Of a DNA stretch of 35,205 nucleotides, positions 16,437-25,154 are shown in pieces. The first letter of the stretch is position 1. Every line of letters begins with the position of its first letter. The DNA lies in NCBI GenBank assembly GCA_020201435.1, contig JAIVGS010000006.1, positions 1 to 35,205 of the forward strand. The letters run 5' to 3'. The notes beneath the pieces were generated by a model. That model searched no databases, was not told where the DNA came from, and saw only the letters and a list, made by a program, of their open reading frames with translations. This stretch comes from Myxococcales bacterium (GTDB lineage Bacteria > Myxococcota > Myxococcia > Myxococcales > 40CM-4-68-19). The position numbers and the translations under genes are program-made.

Positions 16437-17462
16437 ATGCGGAATCCAGTCAGGAAAATCGCGTTCGTCGGCAATCCCGATCGCAACGTCGCGGAGGCGC
16501 TGCGCGAGTACGGCTATCGCGTCGAGGGGGTGCAGACCGATTCGATCGTCGGCCTCGCGCGCGAGCTCTACCGGATGAAGCCGTCGGTGGTCCACGCGCG
16601 GCAGAATCACCTCAAGGCCGGCGTGGTCGCCAAGCTGCTCGACATCCCCCTGCTGATCCAGGCGGGCCGCCACGACCTCGGCTCGCTGACCGCGCACGCG
16701 GCGCGGATGGCGAGCCGCACGCTCTGTGGCGGAGCCTCGGTGCGCGAGGCGCTGATCGGACACGGCGCGCCGGCGGCCAGCACCTGCGTGCTGCGCAGCC
16801 TGCTCGACGTGCACGACGATCTCCGCGCCGCGACGATCTTCCCGCCGATGCTCGATCCGGCCATCCACTGGGTGGTGGCGGCGTCGCCGTGCGACGGTCC
16901 CGATCGGGGCCACCAGGACCTCGTGCTCGCCTTCCTCTCGCTCGCGCGCGCGCGTCCGAAGCTGAAGCTGCTGATCGCCGGCGAGGGCTGCGAAGGCCGC
17001 AAGCTGCGGGCGCAGGCGGACCAGGCCGGAATGCTCAACCGCGTCGTCGTGCATACGGTCGCGCTCGAACAGCTGCCTGCGGTCTTCGCCCGCGCAGTCG
17101 CGGTCGTCGGGCCGAGCCGCAGCGGGAACTCGCCGGACGCGGTCCCGGAGGCGCTCGCGGTGGGCGCGCCGGTCGTCGCCACGGCCATCGGCTCGCATCC
17201 GACCTGGGTGCGCGAAGGCCGGACCGGCTGGCTGGTTCCGCCACGCGCACCGGCCGCGCTCGCGGCCCGTCTGGCGCAGATCGTCGACGACCCGCAGACC
17301 GCGCGCAAGGTCGGCGCACAGGCCCGCCTGGCCGCGCTCGAGCTGGTGGCGCCGCGCGCGGTCGCCCAGGAGCTGGCGCGCTGCTACGCCGCCATCGGCC
17401 GCGTTCCGGCCCTGCAGCACACCGGAATCTACTTCCCGGCGCCTCGCCTTCAGCGCGCGTGA
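16437..17462 (+). CDS. Glycosyltransferase, GT4-like (GT-B fold)
   Basis: This 341-residue cytoplasmic glycosyltransferase has an N-terminal Rossmann-like acceptor domain (KIAFVGNPDRNVAEALREYGY) and a C-terminal nucleotide-sugar domain (LKLLIAGEGCEGRKLRAQA, GPSRSGNSPDAVPEALAVGAPVVAT). The final glutamate of the usual E-x7-E signature is present in PEALAVG; the first is replaced within the SGNSPDA variant, which is common in this subgroup. The start is fixed by the strong GGGGGAGG site. The donor sugar is unknown. It should add one residue of the repeat unit. Confidence 0.87.
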   Translation: MRNPVRKIAFVGNPDRNVAEALREYGYRVEGVQTDSIVGLARELYRMKPSVVHARQNHLKAGVVAKLLDIPLLIQAGRHDLGSLTAHAARMASRTLCGGASVREALIGHGAPAASTCVLRSLLDVHDDLRAATIFPPMLDPAIHWVVAASPCDGPDRGHQDLVLAFLSLARARPKLKLLIAGEGCEGRKLRAQADQAGMLNRVVVHTVALEQLPAVFARAVAVVGPSRSGNSPDAVPEALAVGAPVVATAIGSHPTWVREGRTGWLVPPRAPAALAARLAQIVDDPQTARKVGAQARLAALELVAPRAVAQELARCYAAIGRVPALQHTGIYFPAPRLQRA

Positions 17463-17483
17463 TGCACAGCTTGGGGCGCATCG

Positions 17484-18560
17484 ATGACGCAGCCGCCTGA
17501 GATGAAAATTCTGCTGGTGGGCGATTTTCCGCCTCCCAGCGGCGGCGTGGCCACGCATGTGGAAGAGCTTTTCCGTGCGGTGCGCGCGCGGGGTGGCGAG
17601 TGTGAGGTCCTGGACATCGGGAAAGGGCAGCTTCCAGCCGACGGCGTGATTCCGGCAGGGGGCGTCGGGCGCTTCTCGGCGCTGCTCGCCTCGCGGGCCG
17701 CGGCCGGATTTCGCATCCACCTGCACACCAGCTGCGCGAATCCGAAGTCCCTCGCGCTGATCTCGGCCTGTGCGGCGGCGGGTCGCGCGGCGGGCCGGCC
17801 GCCGATCGTCACGCTGCACTCGGGCCTGTGCCCTGCCTGGCTCGCGGAGTCGCCGCTGCGCCGGGCGACGGCGCGGGCCGCGCTGCGGCAGTACGGCAGC
17901 GTGATCGCGGTGAACGAAGAGATTCGCGCCGCGATCGGAGTTCCCGACGCGGAAGTGATTCCGGCGTTCTCCGCGGAGTTCCTCTTTCCGGGCGCGCCGC
18001 CGCCGGGTCTCGTCGAGCTGCGGGCCGCGTCGTCGTCGCTCTTCTGCGCGATGGCCTCCCCCCGGCCGGAATACGGCCTGCCCGTCCTGCTGACCGCGTT
18101 CGATCGCGTGCGGATTGCCGTGCCCTCCGCCGCGCTCGCGCTCTACGGCACCGGGACCGAAGGGGCGAAGGCGCCCGGTGTGTGCGGTTTCGGCGAGGTC
18201 CTTCGGCCGCAGGCGCTGGCGTTGATCGCGGCCTGCGACGTCTTCGTGCGTCCGACGCTCGCCGACGGCGATTCGGTCAGCGTGCGCGAGGCGCTGGCGC
18301 TCGGCCGCGTCGTCGTCGCCACCCGCGTCGGACACCGGCCGGCCGACGTGCGGCTGGTGCCGCCCGCCGACGCCGATGCGCTGGCGAAAGAGATGATCGC
18401 CGCCGCGACCACGGCGCGACCGGTGCAGCCGGTGCGCGCGCCGGCGCACGACGGACTTCCACGGATTCTCTCGCTCTACGGTTGGACACCGCCCGCGCCG
18501 CGCCGCGAAGCGCCGGCGCGCGAGGAGGCAGCACCATGTGCGGCATCAGCGGCTTCCTGA
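17484..18560 (+). CDS. Glycosyltransferase, GT4-like
   Basis: This 358-residue retaining glycosyltransferase of the GT-B fold has a typical N-terminus KILLVGDFPPPSGGVATHVEELF. The nucleotide-sugar domain contains DVFVRPTLADGDSVSVREALALGRVVVATRVGH (read here in two pieces because of its length), the usual sugar-diphosphate loop of the family. The ATG at 17484 has GGGG about 8 bases upstream; ATG 17502 is an alternative. The 3' end overlaps the asparagine synthetase start by 25 bases, so translation is probably coupled. Acceptor and donor are not known. Confidence 0.88.
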   Translation: MTQPPEMKILLVGDFPPPSGGVATHVEELFRAVRARGGECEVLDIGKGQLPADGVIPAGGVGRFSALLASRAAAGFRIHLHTSCANPKSLALISACAAAGRAAGRPPIVTLHSGLCPAWLAESPLRRATARAALRQYGSVIAVNEEIRAAIGVPDAEVIPAFSAEFLFPGAPPPGLVELRAASSSLFCAMASPRPEYGLPVLLTAFDRVRIAVPSAALALYGTGTEGAKAPGVCGFGEVLRPQALALIAACDVFVRPTLADGDSVSVREALALGRVVVATRVGHRPADVRLVPPADADALAKEMIAAATTARPVQPVRAPAHDGLPRILSLYGWTPPAPRREAPAREEAAPCAASAAS

Positions 18561-21500
18561 ATCGCGACCGGCAGCAGCCCGCCGACGAGGCCCTCCTGCG
18601 TCGGATGACCGAGGTGATCGCTCACCGCGGTCCCGACGGCAGCGGCACGTTCGTCAGCGGGCCGGTCGCGCTCGGGCATCGCCGGCTCTCGATCATCGAC
18701 CTCTCCTCGAACGGCGCACAGCCGATGCACAACGAGGACGGGACGGTCACCATCACGTTCAACGGCGAGATCTACAACTACCTCGGCCTGCGCGAGGAAT
18801 TGATCGCGCGGGGGCACACGTTCCGATCCCGCTGCGACACCGAGGTGCTGGTCCACGGCTACGAGGAGTGGGGCGACTCGCTGCCGGAGCGGCTCGCCGG
18901 GATGTTCGCGTTCGCCATCTGGGACTCGAGGCGCGAGCGGCTGTTCATGGCCCGCGACCGGCTCGGGAAGAAACCGCTCTACTACCACGCCGGCCGCGAG
19001 CGATTCGTCTTCGGCAGCGAGATCAAGTCGCTGCTCTGCGACGCGAACGTTCCCCGCGCGATCGACGACGACGCGCTCGATCTCTACCTCGGCGCGCGCT
19101 ACGTGCCGGCGCCGCTCACGATGTTCGCCGGCATCTCGAAGCTCCCTCCGGGCTCGTGCGCGGTGTACGAGAGGGGAGAGCTCAAGGTCCGCCGCTACTG
19201 GAAGACGGTCTTCCCGCCCACCACCGATCCGCGCAGCGACGAAGAGCTCGCCCGCGAATTGTGGAAGCGCGTGAAGGATGCGACCGAGGCGCGGCTGATG
19301 GCCGACGTGCCGGTCGGGGTCTTCCTCTCCGGTGGTCTCGATTCGAGCTGCATCGCCGCGCAGATGATCGATCTGCGGCGCGAGCGCGGCGAAGGCGGGG
19401 TGAAGAGCTTCTCGGTCGGTTATCTCGCCGACGACGGCTCCTCCGAGCTCGACCAGGCCCGGCGCGTCGCGCAGGCGCTGGGCACCGAGCACCGCGAGGT
19501 CGTGGTCACCGCCGAGGATTTCGCGCGCTTTTTGCCCGATCTCGTCTGGTACATGGACGAGCCGGTCGCCGACGCCGCGTGTGTGCCCCTCTACTACCTG
19601 AGCAAGCGCGCGCGCGAGGAAGTGATCGTCGTCCTCTCCGGCGAGGGCGCCGACGAAGTCCTCGCCGGGTATCCGATCTACCGCACCATGCTCCTGCTCG
19701 AGCGCCTTCGCGCGTTGAGTCCGGCCGCGGCGGCGGCGTTGCCGATCGCGCGCCATCCGAAGCTGCGCAAGTATTTGCGCTGGGCGACCCAGCCGCTCGA
19801 GCAGCGCTACCGCGGCGTCTCGGTCGCGTTCACCGACGACGAGAAGCGGCTCCTGAACGGCCGCGGCGGCGACCGGCTCGTCGAGCGGCTCGCGCAGGAG
19901 TGGGCGGAGACCGAAGGCCTGCCGCCGCTGGAGCGGATGCTCGAGCTCGATCGCCGCGTCTGGCTGCCGGACGATCTGCTGGTCAAGGCCGACAAGATGA
20001 CGATGGCGACCTCGCAGGAGCTGCGGGTGCCGTTCCTCGACCATCGGCTGATCGAGTGGTGCGCGGGCCTGCCGCAGCACGTGAAGCTGCGCGGCGGCGT
20101 CGGCAAGTGGCTCCTGCGACAGGCCGCGAAAGCGCGTCTGCCCGCGGAGTGCACCGCGCCCGGCAAGCGCGGCTTCACGGTTCCGGTCTCGAACTGGTTC
20201 CGCAAGCAGCTGCACGAGCCGCTGCGCGACGCGCTGCTCGCCTCCGATTCTCTCGCCCGGACCCGCTTCGGCGAGAAGGCCGTGACCCGGCTGCTCGACG
20301 ATCACCTGAAAGGCCGAAGCGACCGTAAAGAGGAGCTGTTCGCCCTCTGGGTCCTCGAGCTGTGGCGGAAGCGATTCGAAGTCCAGACGACTGCGGTCAA
20401 GCGAAGGAGCGAGATCTCGATGGGCGCGTTGAAGGGGCGGGACATCGTTTGTTTCTCCAATGACTGGGACGGCGATCCGCTGTCGAAGATGCACGCGATG
20501 AAGATCCTCGCTCGCGAGAACCGCGTGTTGTGGGTCAACAGCATCGGCAACCGGCGGCCGACCGCGACCGCGCGCGACGCCCGGCGGATCGTGAAAAAGC
20601 TGTCGGGCGCGATGCAGGGCATCCAGGAGCGCCATCCGAACATCTGGGTGCTGACGCCGCTGGCGATTCCGTTCTACGGCAGCGAGCTGGTCCGCGCCGC
20701 GAACGGGATGTTGCTCAAGGCGCAAGTGCAGAACGCGATGCAGGCGCTGAACTTCAAGGACGTCATCTCGTGGAGCTTCCTACCCTCGAGCGCGCCGGTG
20801 TCGGGAACCCTGGGTGAAAGTCTGGTCGTGTACCACTGCGTCGACGAGTTCAGCGCGTTCAGCGACGCGCCGGCGCAGGAGATCCGCGAGCTCGAACGGC
20901 GCTTGATGCTCAAGTCCGACGTGGTGATCTGCTCGAGCGAAAAGCTGCGCGCCGACAAGGCGCGGGTGAATCCGAACGCGTACCTGGTGCAGCACGGTGT
21001 CGACCTCGAGCACTTCGGCAAGGCGTACGATCCGGCGACGACGATCCCCGACGACCTCAAGGGCGCGCCGGGCCCGATCATCGGGTTCTGGGGGCTGATC
21101 GCCGACTGGGTCGATCTGCAGCTCATCCGCCACGTCGCCGACGCGTTCTCCGGCGGCACCGTGGTGCTGATCGGCAACTCCACGACCGACATGAAGCCGA
21201 TCGACGGCGCGCGCAACATCCGCTTCCTCGGGCGCAAGCCGTACGCGGATCTGCCTCGCTACGCGAAAGCGTTCGACGTCGCGCTGATGCCGTTCAAGGT
21301 CAACGAGCTGACCCTCGCCTCGAATCCGTTGAAAGTGCGCGAATACCTCGCCGCCGGATTGCCGGTCGTTTCGACGGCGATCCCGGAGGTCGAGCGGCTC
21401 GGCGTCTGCCGCATCGGCAAGGACGCCGACGGCATCGTCCGCGAGATCTCCGCGGCGGTCGCTGCCGGGCCCGGCCCGAGCGAAGTCCGGGCCGCGCAGG

Positions 21501-21589
21501 TGCGCAGCGAGGGATGGGAAGCGCGCGTCGCCGAGATGCAGGAGATCGTGGCCGCCGCGCTGGCCGGCCGCAAGAAGCAGGCGGCGTGA
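18536..21589 (+). CDS. asnB: Asparagine synthetase (glutamine-hydrolysing) fused to a GT4 glycosyltransferase
   Basis: One uninterrupted 1017-codon frame encodes two complete enzymes. Residues 1 to about 617 are a class B asparagine synthetase: catalytic Cys2 (MCGISGF), HRGPDG, NGEIYNY and CDTEVL of the glutaminase, then the ATP-pyrophosphatase loop FLSGGLDSS and GEGADEVLAGY of the synthetase. That part reaches its usual end (FALWVLELWRKRF). After about 11 linker residues, Met629 begins a typical glycosyltransferase N-terminus (KGRDIVCFSNDWDGDPLSK) with GFWGLIADW and SNPLKVREYLAAGLPVV later. No stop separates them. An AAGGAG at 20404 lies 10 bases before the ATG of codon 629, so a separate glycosyltransferase may also be made. 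Such amidotransferases in polysaccharide loci are thought to amidate sugars or make amide bonds; that role is inferred. Confidence 0.88.
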   Translation: MCGISGFLNRDRQQPADEALLRRMTEVIAHRGPDGSGTFVSGPVALGHRRLSIIDLSSNGAQPMHNEDGTVTITFNGEIYNYLGLREELIARGHTFRSRCDTEVLVHGYEEWGDSLPERLAGMFAFAIWDSRRERLFMARDRLGKKPLYYHAGRERFVFGSEIKSLLCDANVPRAIDDDALDLYLGARYVPAPLTMFAGISKLPPGSCAVYERGELKVRRYWKTVFPPTTDPRSDEELARELWKRVKDATEARLMADVPVGVFLSGGLDSSCIAAQMIDLRRERGEGGVKSFSVGYLADDGSSELDQARRVAQALGTEHREVVVTAEDFARFLPDLVWYMDEPVADAACVPLYYLSKRAREEVIVVLSGEGADEVLAGYPIYRTMLLLERLRALSPAAAAALPIARHPKLRKYLRWATQPLEQRYRGVSVAFTDDEKRLLNGRGGDRLVERLAQEWAETEGLPPLERMLELDRRVWLPDDLLVKADKMTMATSQELRVPFLDHRLIEWCAGLPQHVKLRGGVGKWLLRQAAKARLPAECTAPGKRGFTVPVSNWFRKQLHEPLRDALLASDSLARTRFGEKAVTRLLDDHLKGRSDRKEELFALWVLELWRKRFEVQTTAVKRRSEISMGALKGRDIVCFSNDWDGDPLSKMHAMKILARENRVLWVNSIGNRRPTATARDARRIVKKLSGAMQGIQERHPNIWVLTPLAIPFYGSELVRAANGMLLKAQVQNAMQALNFKDVISWSFLPSSAPVSGTLGESLVVYHCVDEFSAFSDAPAQEIRELERRLMLKSDVVICSSEKLRADKARVNPNAYLVQHGVDLEHFGKAYDPATTIPDDLKGAPGPIIGFWGLIADWVDLQLIRHVADAFSGGTVVLIGNSTTDMKPIDGARNIRFLGRKPYADLPRYAKAFDVALMPFKVNELTLASNPLKVREYLAAGLPVVSTAIPEVERLGVCRIGKDADGIVREISAAVAAGPGPSEVRAAQVRSEGWEARVAEMQEIVAAALAGRKKQAA
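20404..20422 (+). promoter_or_regulatory. Possible internal translation start of the glycosyltransferase half
   Basis: AAGGAG (20404-20409) stands 10 bases before an in-frame ATG (20420-20422) at exactly the point where the glycosyltransferase domain begins. This looks like the relic, or the still working, start of a once separate gene whose upstream neighbour has lost its stop codon. Confidence 0.5.
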
Positions 21590-23619
21590 TGGATCTGTCG
21601 TACTACAGCTATCTCGCGCAGACGATTCCGCCGCGCGAGCTGGCGCGGGCGCTCGCGGTTCGCGCGCGCCGGGCGGTGGTCTCCCGGCTGCGGCCGCTGA
21701 TCTCCGACGCGCCTGCCGAGCAGCGCCGTGCGCGCGCGCTGTACGCGTTGACCGAGTCGAGGCCGTCGGTCGTCGAGCCGTGGGAGCGCGAGCCGACCGC
21801 GCGGCTGCTGCGCGAGCGCTGGCCGGAATCGTGCGCCGCGGTGCTGCGCGAGGCCGAAGCGGCGCGTCGGGGCGTGCTGACCATCTTCGGCCGATCGATC
21901 GAGTGCGGCTCGCCGATCGACTACCACCGCGATCCGCTCGCTCCGCACGTTCGATACGACGCGCAGGAACCGGGCGAGAGGGTCGACCTCTTCCGGCCCG
22001 GCGCGGACGCGAAGGCGATGTGGGAAGTGGGCCGCCTCCAGCACCTGTGGCGGTTCGCGCAGGCGCGCTGGCTGGCCGAGACCATCGGGGAGCGCAGCGA
22101 GTGGGCGCGCGCCTGGATCGACGCCGTGCGTCACTTCCGCGCCGCCAACCCGGCGGGCTTCGGCGTGCAGTGGTCGTGCGCGATGGAGGTGAGCCTGCGC
22201 GCGATGAACGTCGCGCTGACCTTCGCGTACGTGCGCGACGACGCGGCCCTCGACGGGACGTTCACCGGAGAGCTCCTCGACATGCTCGACGAGCACTGCG
22301 CTTACGTCGAGAGCCACCTCGAGGAGACCGGCGCGATCCGGACCAACCATTACGCGGCCGATCTCGTCGGGCTGGTCGTGGTCGGCGCGCTCTTTCCCGA
22401 GGTGCAGCGCCGCTGGGCGCTGGAGAAGCTCTGGGAAGAGATCCCCCGCCAGTGCCGCCAAGACGGTACGCATTTCGAATCCTCGACCGGGTATCAGCGC
22501 CTCTGCGCCGAGCTGTTTCTCGCCGCGGTCCTCGCGGTGCGCGCCACGGGCGAAACGGTTCCTCGCGAGATCCTGACGGCCGTGCGCGGGCTGCATCGGA
22601 GCCTGGCGCTGACCCTCAAGCCGTCGGGCGCGATGCCGCAGATCGGCGACCTCGATTCGTGCCGCGGCCTGCCGTTGGTTCCGCGGTCGGCGCTGGATGC
22701 CTCGTTCCTCGCGCCGCTCGGCGCGGCGGCCCTCGACGATCCGTCGTTGAAGGCCGGCGAGTGCCCGCCCGAAGTCGCGTGGCTGCTCGGCCCGGACGGC
22801 GTGCGGACGTTCGATCTCCTCGAGGACGACGCGCGGCCCGGCAACGTCCTGCTGCGCGACGCCGGCATCGCCGTCCTGAGATCGGGAGACGCATGGCTGT
22901 GCATGTCCGCCGGGCCGAACGGCCAGGGCGGCACCGGCGGCCACGCGCACAACGACAAGAACTCCGTCGAGCTCTCGATCGGCGCCACCGACCTCGTCGT
23001 CGACCGCGGCACGTTCGTCTACGCGCGCGACGCGAGCGAGCGCAACGCGCGCCGGGGGACCGCCGGGCACAGCACCGTGCAGATCGACGGCCTCGAGCAG
23101 AACCGCATCGTTCCCGGCCGGCTGTTCGCGCTTCCCGACACCGCCGGGGCGCAGATCCTGCGCGTCGAGCGCCGCGACGGATTCGAGCTCGCGACCGGTT
23201 CGCACACCGGGTACCGCAGCGTCGGAGTCACCCACCGCCGGATCGCGGCGCTGTCGGCCGATGCCGCGGCGTTCGTCGACGAATTGCGCGGCCGTGGCGA
23301 GCACCGGTTGACGCTGCGCTGGTACGTGCCGCGCACCGATCTCGTCCAGCGCGCGGCGACGCCCGAGGAAGCCCTTCGCCTCGAGAAGCTGCACGACGCG
23401 GGCCTGGCCTTCGGCTACGACACCAGCCGCTGCGTCGCGGTGGGCGACGTCGCCCTCTTCGCCTTCGGCGCGACGCTGCCCTGGCAGCTCTCGGTGACCG
23501 CGACCGACGTCTCCCCGGGCTATGGGGAAAAAGTTTTCGCACGGCTGATCGCGCTCGATTTCGCCGGCTCGGTGCCGGCACGTCTGTTTACGGCCGTGCT
23601 CTTTCTGCACGCGCAGTGA
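21589..23619 (+). CDS. Heparinase II/III family protein (polysaccharide lyase-like)
   Basis: This 676-residue protein has an N-terminal alpha-toroid part (MWEVGRLQHLWRFAQARW, TNHYAADLVGLVVVGALFP, DGTHFESSTGYQRLCAELF) and a C-terminal beta-sandwich heparinase II/III-like part (GGHAHNDKNSVELS, VVDRGTFVY, GTAGHSTVQIDG). Known members cleave uronic-acid-containing polysaccharides by beta-elimination. The His/Asn/Asp of GGHAHNDK and the Asn-His-Tyr/Tyr motifs are conserved. No signal peptide is evident at the ATG at 21589, whose A overlaps the upstream stop. Together with the uronate-forming dehydrogenase that follows, it points to a uronate-containing polymer. It could trim the polymer, or act as a modifying enzyme during synthesis. 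Confidence 0.88.
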   Translation: MDLSYYSYLAQTIPPRELARALAVRARRAVVSRLRPLISDAPAEQRRARALYALTESRPSVVEPWEREPTARLLRERWPESCAAVLREAEAARRGVLTIFGRSIECGSPIDYHRDPLAPHVRYDAQEPGERVDLFRPGADAKAMWEVGRLQHLWRFAQARWLAETIGERSEWARAWIDAVRHFRAANPAGFGVQWSCAMEVSLRAMNVALTFAYVRDDAALDGTFTGELLDMLDEHCAYVESHLEETGAIRTNHYAADLVGLVVVGALFPEVQRRWALEKLWEEIPRQCRQDGTHFESSTGYQRLCAELFLAAVLAVRATGETVPREILTAVRGLHRSLALTLKPSGAMPQIGDLDSCRGLPLVPRSALDASFLAPLGAAALDDPSLKAGECPPEVAWLLGPDGVRTFDLLEDDARPGNVLLRDAGIAVLRSGDAWLCMSAGPNGQGGTGGHAHNDKNSVELSIGATDLVVDRGTFVYARDASERNARRGTAGHSTVQIDGLEQNRIVPGRLFALPDTAGAQILRVERRDGFELATGSHTGYRSVGVTHRRIAALSADAAAFVDELRGRGEHRLTLRWYVPRTDLVQRAATPEEALRLEKLHDAGLAFGYDTSRCVAVGDVALFAFGATLPWQLSVTATDVSPGYGEKVFARLIALDFAGSVPARLFTAVLFLHAQ

Positions 23620-23663
23620 CGGATGTGTAGCTTCCGCCCACATCGGGGGAACGGGGGAGGGGA

Positions 23664-25004
23664 ATGCTTCAGGTCAAAGAGCCGACTCTTTTGGACAAGA
23701 TCCTCGCGCGCGAGGCCGTGGTCGGGATCTGCGGACTCGGGTACGTCGGCCTGCCGCTGGCGCTGACGTTCGGCGAGAAGGGCTTTCCGGTCATCGGCTT
23801 CGACATCGACCGGCGGAAGATCGAGGCGATCGAGAAGGGCGAGAGCTACATCAAGCACATCGCGTCCGACCGCATCGCCAGGGCGACCCGGCTGGAGAAG
23901 CCGTTCAGCGCGACGATGGACTTCCGCAAGGCCTCTCAGGCCGACGCGCTGATCATGTGCGTGCCGACTCCGCTGAACGCGAATCGCGAGCCGGACATGA
24001 CGTACATCGAGAACACCGCGAAGGCGATCGGGCCGTACGTGCGGCCGGGGCAGATCGTCATCCTCGAAAGCTCGACGTATCCGGGCACCACCGAAGAGGT
24101 GGTCAAGCCGATCGTCGAGAAGCTCTCGGGGCTGCGCGCCGGCATCGACTTCTTCCTCGCCTTCTCTCCGGAGCGCGAGGATCCGGGCAACCCGAATTTC
24201 AACACCGCGACGATTCCGAAAGTGGTCGGCGGCTACACGAAGCAGTGCACCGAGATCGCCACCGCGCTCTACTCGGCGTCGATCACGAAGGTGGTCCCGG
24301 TCCGCGGCACCCGCGAGGCCGAGCTCACCAAGCTGCTGGAGAACATCTTCCGCTGCGTCAACATCGCGCTGGTCAACGAGCTCAAGCTGCTCTGCGAGCG
24401 GATGAACATCGACGTCTGGGAAGTGATCAACGCGGCGGCGACCAAGCCGTTCGGCTTCATGCCCTTCTATCCGGGGCCGGGGCTGGGCGGGCACTGCATC
24501 CCGATCGATCCCTTCTATCTGACCTGGAAGGCGCGCGAGTTCGAGTTCAACACCCGGTTCATCGAGCTGGCGGGCGAGATCAACTGGCAGATGCCGCACC
24601 ACGTGGTCGAGCGCACGATGGACGCCTTGAACGAGCAGGGGAAAGCGCTGAAGGGCTCGCGGGTGCTGATCCTCGGCCTCGCGTACAAGAAGAACATCGA
24701 CGATCTGCGCGAGAGCCCGTCGATCCGGCTGATCGAGCTGTTCCGCGAGAAGGGCGCTTCCGTCCAGTATCACGACCCGTACTGCCCGAAGATGAAGGAG
24801 ATGCGGCACCAGCCGAAGTACATGCTGGAGATGGAGAGCGTGCCGCTCGAGCAGGGCGTGGCCGAGGCGGACGTGGTGGTGATCGCGACCGACCACGACT
24901 CGATCGACTACCAGAAGCTGGTGCGCGACGCGAAGCTGGTGATCGACACGCGGAACGCGACCAAGAACGTGACGTTCGGCAAGGACAAGGTCCGCAGCGC
25001 ATAA
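23664..25004 (+). CDS. Nucleotide-sugar 6-dehydrogenase (UDP-GlcNAc/UDP-ManNAc type)
   Basis: This NAD-dependent enzyme oxidises C6 of a UDP-sugar to a uronic acid in two steps. It has 446 residues: N-terminal dinucleotide fold (GLGYVGLPLALTFGEKG), SSTYPGTTEE, FSPEREDPGN, the central helix with ELTKLLENIFRCVNIALVNE, the catalytic Cys278 in GLGGHCIPIDP followed by YLTWKAREF, and the C-terminal AYKKNIDDLRESPS and ATDHDSIDY. The HCIPIDPFYL pattern fits the WbpA/WecC group (N-acetylated substrates) better than UDP-glucose dehydrogenase, but the exact substrate is inferred. The ATG at 23664 has a strong GGGGGAGGGG site. It is the last gene of the operon before the repeats at 25008. Confidence 0.92.
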   Translation: MLQVKEPTLLDKILAREAVVGICGLGYVGLPLALTFGEKGFPVIGFDIDRRKIEAIEKGESYIKHIASDRIARATRLEKPFSATMDFRKASQADALIMCVPTPLNANREPDMTYIENTAKAIGPYVRPGQIVILESSTYPGTTEEVVKPIVEKLSGLRAGIDFFLAFSPEREDPGNPNFNTATIPKVVGGYTKQCTEIATALYSASITKVVPVRGTREAELTKLLENIFRCVNIALVNELKLLCERMNIDVWEVINAAATKPFGFMPFYPGPGLGGHCIPIDPFYLTWKAREFEFNTRFIELAGEINWQMPHHVVERTMDALNEQGKALKGSRVLILGLAYKKNIDDLRESPSIRLIELFREKGASVQYHDPYCPKMKEMRHQPKYMLEMESVPLEQGVAEADVVVIATDHDSIDYQKLVRDAKLVIDTRNATKNVTFGKDKVRSA

Positions 25005-25007
25005 TTT

Positions 25008-25102
25008 GGGGACACTCGATTGGGACACTCGATTCGGACACTCGATTGGGACACCCGCACGCGCGGCGCTGTCCAAATCGAGTGTCACCATTGACTGTCC
25101 CC
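25008..25102. repeat. Tandem 13-bp repeat with an inverted copy
   Basis: GGACACTCGATT appears three times with a 13-base period (25010-25021, 25023-25034, 25036-25047), followed by a decayed copy (GGACACCC). An inverted copy, AATCGAGTGTC, is at 25076-25086, preceded by TGTCC. The outer GGGGACA (25008-25014) and TGTCCCC (25096-25102) are also reverse complements. The sequence is AT-richer than its surroundings and non-coding. It resembles REP-type palindromes whose stems end in GGGGACA/TGTCCCC. It may also end the polysaccharide operon transcript. Confidence 0.8.
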
Positions 25103-25154
25103 GTCTTGCATTTCGCCCTCGCGCGAACTGCCGGCTGCGCGTTACAACCAGTCA

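Noticed and set aside
20385-20425. Frameshift separating the AsnB and glycosyltransferase genes
   Set aside because: The codons run without a break, both sides keep the same frame, and the linker is short. A lost stop codon explains it better than a frameshift.
4560-25004. Exosortase (XrtA/PEP-CTERM) polysaccharide locus
   Set aside because: Several genes (PHPT, AsnB, GNAT, deacetylase, heparinase-like) occur in such loci, but no exosortase, PEP-CTERM protein or PrsK-type kinase is present in the window.
25010-25060. CRISPR-like array
   Set aside because: The repeats are only 12 bases with one-base spacing, so there are no spacers, and no cas gene is nearby.
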